Positions 41,084 through 48,049 of a stretch of DNA of 48,887 bases are shown one piece after another. The position numbers and the translations under genes are program-made. Position 1 is the first letter of the stretch; each line of letters starts with the position of its first letter. Under the pieces are notes generated by a model. It was not told where the DNA came from. It did no database searches and saw only the letters and a list, made by a program, of their open reading frames with translations. Source of the stretch: an uncultured Pelagibacteraceae bacterium (GTDB lineage: Bacteria; Pseudomonadota; Alphaproteobacteria; Pelagibacterales; Pelagibacteraceae); assembly GCA_902538255.1 (NCBI GenBank), contig CACBEJ010000002.1, positions 109,381 through 158,267 of the forward strand, given 5' to 3'.

Positions 41084-42409
41084 TTAACAGTCTAAAGTAT
41101 TTTGTCTTTCCCACTGAGTTACAGGTTTGGACTTATCGAAGTTTTCTATATTGTCAAATTCATTAATTTCAGATTTTCTAAGTTTTATATAACTATTGAT
41201 TGTTTCTTTTCCAAAAGCGTCATTCATTTCTTTATTATTTCTTAATAGTTCAAGTGATTCTTTAAGTTCATTTGGTAGTTTTGGTAGGTCGGGGTACTTC
41301 TTGTAATCTGTGTACATGTTACAATTTAAAGGTTCACCTGGATTGATTTTATGTTTTAATCCATTCAACCCTGCTGCTAACACACTTGCTTGTAATAAAT
41401 ACGGATTTACAGATCCATCCATCAACCTCAATTCAAACCTTCCAGGGTCTGGAATTCTTATCATATGAGTTCTGTTATTTCCTGTATAAGATATACTACT
41501 TGGCGACCAAGATGCTCCAGACTTAGTTGGGGGTGCGTTAATCCTCCTATAGCTATTAATTGTTGGATTAAAAAAAGCTGATAATGAGGAAGCATTATTA
41601 ATAACTCCACCTAAAAAATTGTAAGCCATTTTACTTAATCCAAGCTTGTCTGATTTATCTAAAAATTTATTTTTTTTTCCATCCCAAACTGATATGTGGG
41701 CATGACAGCCATTACCGGTGAGGTTTTCGAATGGTTTAGGCATGAATGTTGCTCTTAAACCATGTTTTTCAGCTATAGTTTTTACCATATATTTAAAAAA
41801 AGTATGCCTGTCTGCCGTTTTTAGACAATCATCATAGTCCCAATTCATCTCAAATTGACCATTAGCATCCTCATGATCATTTTGGTAAGGACCCCATTCC
41901 ATCTCAATCATGCAATCACAAATCTCTTTGATTAAATCATATCTCCTCATTAACGCTGATTGGTCGTAACAAGGTTTAGATTGAGTGTCTCTCAGATCTG
42001 CAATTGAGTTTCCATCTGATGAGATTAAAAAGTATTCACACTCTACACCTGATTTCATCGTTAAATTTTGTTTTTTTAATTTCTTTATTTGATTTTTTAA
42101 CATTACTCTTGGGGAAGCTTCCACAGGTTTACCGTCCATCCACAAATCAGATGCAAGCCATCCTACTTCTTTATTCCAAGGTAATTGAATTAAACTATCT
42201 GGGTCTGGAATACCAAACATATCACTATCTGCAGGAGACATATCTAGCCATGCTGCAAAACCAGCAAATCCTGCTCCAGCAGTTTGCATTTCTTTAATAG
42301 CATGAACAGGAACAAGTTTTGATCTAAGTACACCAAAAAGATCAACAAAACTTATTAAGAAGTATTTTATTTTTTTTTGTTTTGCTATTTTAAATAAGTT
42401 TTTAGCCAT
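41084..42409 (-). CDS. glutamine synthetase-family ligase (GlnT / gamma-glutamylmethylamide synthetase-like)
   Basis: A 441-aa glutamine-synthetase-fold enzyme. It has VECEYFLI at the metal-binding strand, HEDANGQFEMNWDYDD for substrate and metal, GNGCHAHISVWDG for ATP/Glu and RIPDPGRFELRLMDGSVNPY for phosphate and Glu, all near-intact. It resembles GlnT/GmaS rather than GlnA. An in-frame GTG (42424) is two bases after the 50-aa ORF stop; ATG 42409 fits the family N-terminus better. It is a paralogue of the gene at the right edge. It could make glutamine, gamma-glutamylmethylamide or another gamma-glutamyl amide. The diaminopropionate ammonia-lyase-like gene lies directly downstream. Confidence 0.82.
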   Translation of the reverse strand: MAKNLFKIAKQKKIKYFLISFVDLFGVLRSKLVPVHAIKEMQTAGAGFAGFAAWLDMSPADSDMFGIPDPDSLIQLPWNKEVGWLASDLWMDGKPVEASPRVMLKNQIKKLKKQNLTMKSGVECEYFLISSDGNSIADLRDTQSKPCYDQSALMRRYDLIKEICDCMIEMEWGPYQNDHEDANGQFEMNWDYDDCLKTADRHTFFKYMVKTIAEKHGLRATFMPKPFENLTGNGCHAHISVWDGKKNKFLDKSDKLGLSKMAYNFLGGVINNASSLSAFFNPTINSYRRINAPPTKSGASWSPSSISYTGNNRTHMIRIPDPGRFELRLMDGSVNPYLLQASVLAAGLNGLKHKINPGEPLNCNMYTDYKKYPDLPKLPNELKESLELLRNNKEMNDAFGKETINSYIKLRKSEINEFDNIENFDKSKPVTQWERQNTLDC

Positions 42410-42426
42410 TACTAAGGCTACCACAA

Positions 42427-42579
42427 TTATTTGAAAAATGAAAAGATAGTTTCTTTATAATAAATAAAATTAACTAAAATTATCAGGATAATTGCAAGAA
42501 TTACTCCATACTTTGCTTTTGGAAAAGCAACACCTCTCATTTTACTCGGTCTTAGTTGTTCGTTTTTGTCTTCACTCAT
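42427..42579 (-). CDS. 50-aa single-helix microprotein, unknown function
   Basis: ATG 42579 to TAA 42427 gives 50 residues: a charged N-terminus (MSEDKNEQLRPSKMRG), one membrane helix of about 18 residues (about 24-41, AILIILVN-type) and an aromatic C-terminus ending FSFFK. The gene lies between the terminator at 42591-42620 and the glutamine-synthetase-family gene, whose GTG starts two bases after this stop. Hydrophobic-segment structure and tight packing suggest a real gene. No Shine-Dalgarno sequence is visible. I do not recognise a family. Confidence 0.6.
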   Translation of the reverse strand: MSEDKNEQLRPSKMRGVAFPKAKYGVILAIILIILVNFIYYKETIFSFFK

Positions 42580-42590
42580 TTAAATCATTA

Positions 42591-42620
42591 AAAAAGGGCG
42601 CTACAATTTTGTAGCGCCCA
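42591..42620 (-). terminator. Rho-independent terminator of the ammonium-transporter transcript
   Basis: Perfect 10-bp stem GGGCGCTACA (42596-42605) / TGTAGCGCCC (42610-42619) with loop ATTT. On the minus strand the stem is followed by five T (42595-42591). It lies just after the stop of the 76-aa gene. Confidence 0.9.
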
Positions 42621-42629
42621 AATTTTATT

Positions 42630-42860
42630 TTACCATTCAGTAATATTACTTTTATGGTCGTTAGCACCGTGTCTTTTTCTGGATAATGCGTTCAGCTCAT
42701 CACTTTCAGATTTGCTTGTAATTACAGTCCATCCTATCCACACAGCAATTAACAATAGAACTAGTATAAATTCACTAGATCCAGCTCCAGGATAAACCGA
42801 TCCGCCAACTTCTTCAGCTGGTTTATTAAGATGATCTATCCAGTTTGATACTGTTGCCAT
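42630..42860 (-). CDS. 76-aa single-helix membrane protein next to ammonium transporter, unknown function
   Basis: A 76-aa protein with an N-terminal hydrophilic segment (1-30, Gly/Pro-rich), one membrane helix (about 31-48, FILVLLLIAVWIGWTVI) and a hydrophilic C-terminus rich in Ser, Glu and Arg/His. The ribosome site AAAGGAG (42867-42873) overlaps the stop of the upstream ammonium-transporter gene, so it is co-translated. A terminator follows immediately. GlnK, the usual partner of an Amt gene, is absent; this protein occupies that place. Function unknown; an accessory subunit of the transporter is conceivable. Confidence 0.7.
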   Translation of the reverse strand: MATVSNWIDHLNKPAEEVGGSVYPGAGSSEFILVLLLIAVWIGWTVITSKSESDELNALSRKRHGANDHKSNITEW

Positions 42861-42871
42861 ATTTTTCTCCT

Positions 42872-44272
42872 TTACCTGGTTGCTGATGAAACTGCTTTTT
42901 CGTCTTCTTTAGCACTTTCCATCATTTCATAGTCTAGTCCAGCTATTTCAACTTCTCGTGGGATTCTTAATTTACCCATACCATTAAGAACTTTGGCGAT
43001 GATATAGCCAGGTATTAATCCTAAAACAAAGAACATTATTATTGCTCCAATAAATTGTCCTAGTGGATTAATTGTTGCATAAGTTGTTCCATCAAACATA
43101 GCCCCAACACTATAACCAGATGAAGGGTAACCATTTAAGACGAAACCGCAAATTACAAGACCTACAAAACCAGCATAACCATGTACAGCTACTGCGCCAA
43201 CAGCATCATCAATTTTGAACTTTCGTTCAACCCAGTAATGAAGTTTGTAGGCAATAACAACTCCGATCATACCAATAATCAATGCTTGAATTGGATGATA
43301 TAAGTCGTTTCCTGCAGATGCACATATAATGCCAGCTAGTCCACTTGAGTAAGTCCAGAAAGGATCACCTTTAGCAATAACATATCCAGCCAATAAACCT
43401 CCTGACAATGACATCAAAAAGTTCATTGTAATTCCACTTAAAGTAGTGGGTGTTAAATAGATATTAGTTGCTGTCCAGAATGATATGCCTTCCATGCCAT
43501 ACTCTGGGCCCAGATCATATATTGGAACGTTACAAGCCGCATAAAATCCCCAAAATCCAGTGTAAATTAAGAATAATCCAATTGTTACTAACCAAGGATT
43601 TCGTGGACCAATATTTCTTGGTTCACCACTTGATGAAAATTTTCCAATTCTTGGACCTAAAACCATCAGCACACCTAAAGCAAATCCACCAGCAATAGCG
43701 TGAATTACACCCGATGCATATGCATCATGATAACCTAAGATTTTAAGCATCCAACCATCAAAGTGCCATCCCCATGACGCGTCTATTGACCAGAAAACAG
43801 ATCCTATTGCAATTGCCAAAACTCCAAATGCAAAAGTTGTAATTCTTTCAATAACTGCACCTGAAACTATAGATGCTGCGGTCCATGAAAATAAAAGGAA
43901 TGCTGCCCAGAACACTCCCATTATATGGTCGTTAAGATTGATTGCCATAAGAGCATTTGTCGGATTAGCAAGATCATTTCCTCCAAATCCTCCACCAAGG
44001 ACAAGCCCTGTACTTTCTGTCATTATTGACGGAGCTAATCCAGGTCCAGTTGGAAAAGCCCAATAAATCCACCAACCAAACAAAAACCAAGTTACTGTTA
44101 CCAACGGTATCAGCATTGTGTTTTTCATAAGAGTATGTTGATGGTGTTTGTATCTTGAAGCTCCGACCTCATACATACAGAAACCAACGTGAATTAAAAA
44201 CATTAGCACTACTGTTGTCCAGTAGTAAAATTCTGTAAATATAGTGGTAAGAGCACCTAACTGATCAGTCAT
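42872..44272 (-). CDS. amt: ammonium transporter (Amt family)
   Basis: A 466-aa membrane protein with about 11 helices. Both pore histidines of Amt proteins are visible: in GVIHAIAGGFALG and in DDAVGAVAVHGYAGFVG. The N-terminal HVGFCMYEVGASR block and the C-terminal EVEIAGLDYEMME tail also fit. The protein moves ammonium, or methylammonium, inward. It lies next to glutamine-synthetase-like and N-methylglutamate-synthase-like genes, so methylamine is a likely physiological cargo. The ribosome site is GGAGAGAG before the ATG at 44272. It is followed by the 76-aa gene and a terminator. Confidence 0.92.
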   Translation of the reverse strand: MTDQLGALTTIFTEFYYWTTVVLMFLIHVGFCMYEVGASRYKHHQHTLMKNTMLIPLVTVTWFLFGWWIYWAFPTGPGLAPSIMTESTGLVLGGGFGGNDLANPTNALMAINLNDHIMGVFWAAFLLFSWTAASIVSGAVIERITTFAFGVLAIAIGSVFWSIDASWGWHFDGWMLKILGYHDAYASGVIHAIAGGFALGVLMVLGPRIGKFSSSGEPRNIGPRNPWLVTIGLFLIYTGFWGFYAACNVPIYDLGPEYGMEGISFWTATNIYLTPTTLSGITMNFLMSLSGGLLAGYVIAKGDPFWTYSSGLAGIICASAGNDLYHPIQALIIGMIGVVIAYKLHYWVERKFKIDDAVGAVAVHGYAGFVGLVICGFVLNGYPSSGYSVGAMFDGTTYATINPLGQFIGAIIMFFVLGLIPGYIIAKVLNGMGKLRIPREVEIAGLDYEMMESAKEDEKAVSSATR

Positions 44273-44399
44273 ATTCTCTCTCCATATTTGTTTATTTAAA
44301 CCCTATTAAATTTTATGAGTCGTTACAAATATAAAGAGGCTATAAAAATCCAATTATGAACACCAGATTTACAAAAATAATCAACTATTGATTGTAATA
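44273..44399 (-). promoter_or_regulatory. upstream region of the ammonium transporter
   Basis: A 127-base AT-rich gap between the 136-aa gene and amt. It holds the GGAGAGAG ribosome site and a short perfect inverted repeat AATCAA-CTA-TTGATT (44379-44393). The repeat lacks the GC-rich stem and U-tract of a terminator, so I read it only as a possible operator. I see no riboswitch-like conserved core and no clear -35/-10 pair. Confidence 0.3.
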
Positions 44400-44810
44400 T
44401 TAAAACTTTAAATATGCTTTTTTCAAATCAACAAGAGGATGTTTCGGAGACATTTGGAACTTAACTAATAGCTCTCTTGCAATCATATCTCTATCTTGTT
44501 GATTGTTAGGTAACTTTATTGAACTTGGAATAGTAACCCAACCATTCGCATTTCTGCAAAAAACAGCAGGTCTATCTTCTTCATAACCCATATGTACATC
44601 TTCTAACCAATTCAGATCATCCCATCCCATTGCCTCTATATATTTTTTTAGAAAAGGGGTGATTTTGCTATAATCAGGTAAAAGATTAACATCATATCTG
44701 TAACCAATAGACTGACCAATCATTTTTTCTCTGGCTGTCTCTTTTTTTTTACCTAATTGACCTTTGATCACTTTTGATTTTGATACTTTTTTATTTTTTT
44801 TCTTTGGCAT
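44400..44810 (-). CDS. 136-aa basic/hydrophilic protein in the N-methylglutamate gene cluster, unknown function
   Basis: A soluble 136-aa protein. The first 30 residues are Lys-rich (MPKKKNKKVSKSKVIKG), the rest has a compact domain with LLPDYSKITPFLKKYIEAMG, WDDLNWLEDVHMGYEEDR and a C-terminal helix. No membrane helix or catalytic motif is seen. It starts 8 bases after the MgsC/GlxD-like gene ends, so it belongs to the same operon. Its first residues closely resemble those of MgsC (MPKKKSKKVKK). I do not recognise a family. A small accessory subunit or scaffold of the glutamate-synthase-like complex is a possibility. Confidence 0.65.
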   Translation of the reverse strand: MPKKKNKKVSKSKVIKGQLGKKKETAREKMIGQSIGYRYDVNLLPDYSKITPFLKKYIEAMGWDDLNWLEDVHMGYEEDRPAVFCRNANGWVTIPSSIKLPNNQQDRDMIARELLVKFQMSPKHPLVDLKKAYLKF

Positions 44811-44818
44811 AGTTAACT

Positions 44819-46231
44819 CTATATTTTGTGGTAGTTATCAACACCAACTGTGTAGTTAGTTCCAGCTAATGGAACTTTCGCTAAAGCCGATGCTTCTGAT
44901 GTTAAAGCAGCTAAATCTTCTGGCTCTAGAGAGTGGATATTTGTTTTACCACAAGCTCTTGCTAAAAGCTGAGCTTCTAAAGTCATTGAGTGAAGATAAT
45001 TATAAACTCTTAATGCAGCATCATCAGGATTTAATCTTGCTCTTAATTTAGGATCTTGAGTTGCAACACCAACTGGGCAACGTCCTGTATGGCAGTGATA
45101 ACATTCACCAGCTTTTACTCCCATCTCTTTTTCAAAGTCAGCTTCAGGGATATCTTTGTTACAGTTTAATGCAATCATTGAACCAGTTCCAATAGCGATT
45201 GCATCAGCTCCAAGAGCTAAAGCTTTAGCCATGTCAGCACCATCTCTCACTCCACCAGCATAAATTAAAGTTACCTTTCCTGTTTTACCAACATCATCTA
45301 TCGCTCTTCTAGCTTCTCGAATTGCAGCTATACCTGGAATACCAGTATTTGCAGCAGCAATATGTGGGCCAGCACCAGTAGAACCTTCCATTCCGTCTAA
45401 GTAAATTGAGTCAGGATCACATTTTGCAGCCATACGAACATCATCATAAACTTTAGATGCACCTAATTTTAATTGAATCGGCACTTTATTTTTCGTTAAT
45501 TGTCTTAGCTCTTCTACTTTTAAAGCTAAATCATCTGGACCTAACCAGTCAGGGTGTCTCGCAGGAGATCTTTGGTCAATACCAGATGGTAATGATCTCA
45601 TCTCAGCAACTTGGTCAGTAACTTTTTGACCCATTAAGTGTCCGCCCATTCCAACTTTTTGACCTTGTCCAATAAACACCTCAATACCATCTGCTAATTG
45701 TGCGTGGTGTGGGTTAAAACCATATCTTGATTGAATACATTGGTAATACCATTTTTCAGAATATCTTCTTTCATCAGGTATCATTCCACCTTCACCAGAA
45801 CATGTAGCACTACCTGCCATAGTTGCTCCTCTTGCTAAAGCAGTTTTTGCTTCATAAGATAGAGCACCAAAACTCATTCCTGTAATATAAACTGGAATAT
45901 CTAACTCAATTGGATTTTCACATCTTGGACCAATTACTGTTTTTGTTTCACATTTTTCTCTGTAACCTTCGATTACAAATCTAGTTAGTGTTCCAGGCAA
46001 GAAAACTAAATCATCAAAAGTAGGAATTTTTTTCATTAATGCCATTCCACGCATTCTGTATCTTCCTAATTGAGCTTTTATATGAATGTCGTCTATTACT
46101 TCAGGAGTGAAGATTGCATTATGTCCTAATAAACTTTTATTTCTTTTACCTTCCTCATGCGCGTGGACATCTGCTTTTCCACCAACACCTTTTCCATTTT
46201 TTTTAACTTTTTTACTTTTTTTCTTAGGCAT
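44819..46231 (-). CDS. mgsC: glutamate synthase-like FMN/Fe-S subunit (N-methylglutamate synthase subunit C / GlxD)
   Basis: A 470-aa protein corresponding to the FMN-binding glutamate synthase domain. The core shows GGMIPDERRYSEKW, PIQLKLGASKVYDDVRMAA, YLDGMEGSTGAGPHIA, and GGVRDGADMAKALALGADA for FMN and 2-oxoglutarate binding. The cysteine cluster in GECYHCHTGRCPVGVATQ fits the 3Fe-4S site of GltB. It would form N-methylglutamate from glutamate and methylamine, or glutamate-type products in GlxD homologues. The Lys-rich N-terminal 20 residues are atypical. The start overlaps the MgsB/GlxC-like stop (TAATG). Confidence 0.85.
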   Translation of the reverse strand: MPKKKSKKVKKNGKGVGGKADVHAHEEGKRNKSLLGHNAIFTPEVIDDIHIKAQLGRYRMRGMALMKKIPTFDDLVFLPGTLTRFVIEGYREKCETKTVIGPRCENPIELDIPVYITGMSFGALSYEAKTALARGATMAGSATCSGEGGMIPDERRYSEKWYYQCIQSRYGFNPHHAQLADGIEVFIGQGQKVGMGGHLMGQKVTDQVAEMRSLPSGIDQRSPARHPDWLGPDDLALKVEELRQLTKNKVPIQLKLGASKVYDDVRMAAKCDPDSIYLDGMEGSTGAGPHIAAANTGIPGIAAIREARRAIDDVGKTGKVTLIYAGGVRDGADMAKALALGADAIAIGTGSMIALNCNKDIPEADFEKEMGVKAGECYHCHTGRCPVGVATQDPKLRARLNPDDAALRVYNYLHSMTLEAQLLARACGKTNIHSLEPEDLAALTSEASALAKVPLAGTNYTVGVDNYHKI

Positions 46232-47085
46232 TAAATTGCTCCCTTCTTCTCTGTAGGTTCCAAATTATCGTAATTCCAAAGTTTTTTACCTGCTACAATT
46301 TTTTTCATTTTACTTACATCGAAATTTTCACCAATCTCAGCAACTTTTAATTTTCTTTTAAGCCAATCTTGGTCACTTGATGTTAATTCCGAATCTACAG
46401 CATCACTACCATACGAGCCAATTTCTCCACCTACGAAAATTGTCCCATCATACATAGAGTCACCTAGGTTAATTCCAACATCTCCTAGGATAATTATTCT
46501 CCCTCTTTGCATCATAAAACCTGTGAATGCACCTGCATCTCCACCAATAATGATAGTTCCACCTTTCATGTCAATTCCGGTTCTGGCACCAACACTACCT
46601 TTACAAATTAAATCTCCACCTCTAATTGCCGCACCAAAACATGATCCAGCATTTTTTTCAATTACCACTTTACCAGCCATTAAGTTTTCTGCACATGACC
46701 ATCCAACTCTTCCGTTAATTCTGACTATTGGACCATCACAAGAACCCATTCCAAAGTATCCTAAACTTCCTTCAAAAATTAAATTCAGTTTATTTAAAAT
46801 ACCAACTCCAAGACTGTGTTTACCTTGTGGGTTTTTAATAACTATTGTTCCATACCCCTGGCTCATTAAGTTATCAATTTCTTTATTAGCTTCAGGAGCT
46901 GTCATTTCTTTAACATCAAGCTCAGTTCTTTTATTGAAATCTACATCGTACGTGCCAAAGTAATAAAAGTTTTCTGCTTCATCGGGATTAAAGAATTTCT
47001 GTTGAGTTCTTCCTGTTAGTACTTCAGTGTGCATACCCATTGATTGGGCTTTTGATTTTTTCGACACAGTTTTTAGATTTGCCAT
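46231..47085 (-). CDS. mgsB: GXGXG-domain subunit (N-methylglutamate synthase subunit B / GlxC)
   Basis: A 284-aa protein corresponding to the C-terminal beta-helix (GXGXG) domain of glutamate synthase. Repeating units such as LGYFGMGSCDGPIVRINGRVG, MAGKVVIEKNAGSCFGAAIRGG and GTIIIGGDAGAFTGFMMQRG form the parallel beta-helix; the last is given in part. The N-terminal about 100 residues (NPDEAENFYYFGTYDVD) extend the usual domain. It overlaps the subunit A gene by 13 bases and the subunit C gene by one, so the three are translated together. It holds the complex together and takes part in transfer between active sites. Confidence 0.85.
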   Translation of the reverse strand: MANLKTVSKKSKAQSMGMHTEVLTGRTQQKFFNPDEAENFYYFGTYDVDFNKRTELDVKEMTAPEANKEIDNLMSQGYGTIVIKNPQGKHSLGVGILNKLNLIFEGSLGYFGMGSCDGPIVRINGRVGWSCAENLMAGKVVIEKNAGSCFGAAIRGGDLICKGSVGARTGIDMKGGTIIIGGDAGAFTGFMMQRGRIIILGDVGINLGDSMYDGTIFVGGEIGSYGSDAVDSELTSSDQDWLKRKLKVAEIGENFDVSKMKKIVAGKKLWNYDNLEPTEKKGAI

Positions 47086-48017
47086 ACTTTCACCTCCCCA
47101 TCAAATGGATCATATGTATCAATTTCATGTGGTAATACAGACCTAATTGCAATTTCCTCTGATCCCATTGCTACTAAATCATCAGACTCATACAAAACTA
47201 ATGGTTTTGCAGCCATTGTATCTTTAGCCATTCCCAATGAGTCTTTAGTAGCAACAAAGTACGTGAAAACTCCATCAAGACCAGTTAAAGATTCTTTCAT
47301 TCCTTCTTCTAAAGTTGCTCCATGTCTCATTTTTTCTGCAATATAAACTGCAATTAATTCTGAGTCACACTCAGACATAAATCTCATTCCCTTGTTTTCT
47401 AAAACTCTTCTGTTGTTCCAATAATTAGTTAATTGTCCATTATGTACTACAGATACATCACTAAATGGATAGCCCCAGAAAGGGTGAGCAGACTTAATAT
47501 CTACACCTGATTCAGTTGCCATTCTAGCATGACCGATTGCATGTGTTCCAACTACTTTATCTAAACTATATCTGTCACAGACCATTTTAGCATTTCCAAG
47601 ATCTTTAATTACTTCTAAAGATTTTCCCATAGATAGAATTTCAACACCTGGAATACTTTCAATTCTTTGTGAAAAGTCTAATAAATCTTTTGTATTATAT
47701 TCAATCTCGTATCTTAGTGAGTAAGGAAGAGTTCTCTCTTCTTTAACCACTTTAGCTCCCATCTCAGCTAGAGTTTGGTCTACAATATTTTTTCTTTCAT
47801 CGTAAACAGATACATCTTCCATAACTGATGAACTTCCTTCACCTACGTTTTCTCCAACTTTAAAACGCATGATGAAGTTTTTACCATCTGTATCTCCATA
47901 TAAAGCGTATCCTGTAGAATCTTCTCCTCTATGTTTTAATGCTTGAAGCATCCCTTGTAGTTCACTTCCAACATTTGAAGATTTTCCTCTATGAATTAAC
48001 CCTGCTATTCCACACAT
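47073..48017 (-). CDS. mgsA: class II glutamine amidotransferase-like subunit (N-methylglutamate synthase subunit A / GlxB)
   Basis: A 314-aa Ntn-hydrolase-type amidotransferase. The sequence starts MCGIAGLIHRG, so Cys2 becomes the N-terminal nucleophile. LKHRGEDSTGYALYGD, HAIGHARMATESG and VVHNGQLTNYWNNR are the conserved glutaminase blocks. It would release ammonia or methylamine from a gamma-glutamyl amide (such as gamma-glutamylmethylamide) and channel it to the FMN subunit. It begins the visible mgs/glx trio, 32 bases after the glutamine-synthetase-family gene at the right edge. The same three subunits are annotated as GlxBCD in rhizobia, so the pathway assignment depends on the ligase partner. 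Confidence 0.87.
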   Translation of the reverse strand: MCGIAGLIHRGKSSNVGSELQGMLQALKHRGEDSTGYALYGDTDGKNFIMRFKVGENVGEGSSSVMEDVSVYDERKNIVDQTLAEMGAKVVKEERTLPYSLRYEIEYNTKDLLDFSQRIESIPGVEILSMGKSLEVIKDLGNAKMVCDRYSLDKVVGTHAIGHARMATESGVDIKSAHPFWGYPFSDVSVVHNGQLTNYWNNRRVLENKGMRFMSECDSELIAVYIAEKMRHGATLEEGMKESLTGLDGVFTYFVATKDSLGMAKDTMAAKPLVLYESDDLVAMGSEEIAIRSVLPHEIDTYDPFDGEVKVWQI

Positions 48018-48049
48018 ATATTTATACCCTTTCTATCTATTTCTGTGAC

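Noticed and set aside
44379..44393. Inverted repeat AATCAA-CTA-TTGATT read as a terminator
   Set aside because: The stem is only 6 bp and AT-rich, without a T-tract; not convincing as an intrinsic terminator.
44273..44399. Glutamine or other riboswitch upstream of the ammonium transporter
   Set aside because: I cannot find a conserved riboswitch core or a paired stem set in this AT-rich gap; a covariance-model search would be needed, and a significant hit would reverse this.
46523..46963. 146-codon open frame on the + strand within the GXGXG subunit gene
   Set aside because: Low-complexity Pro/Ile/Ser-rich translation opposite a repeated beta-helix gene; a typical shadow frame.
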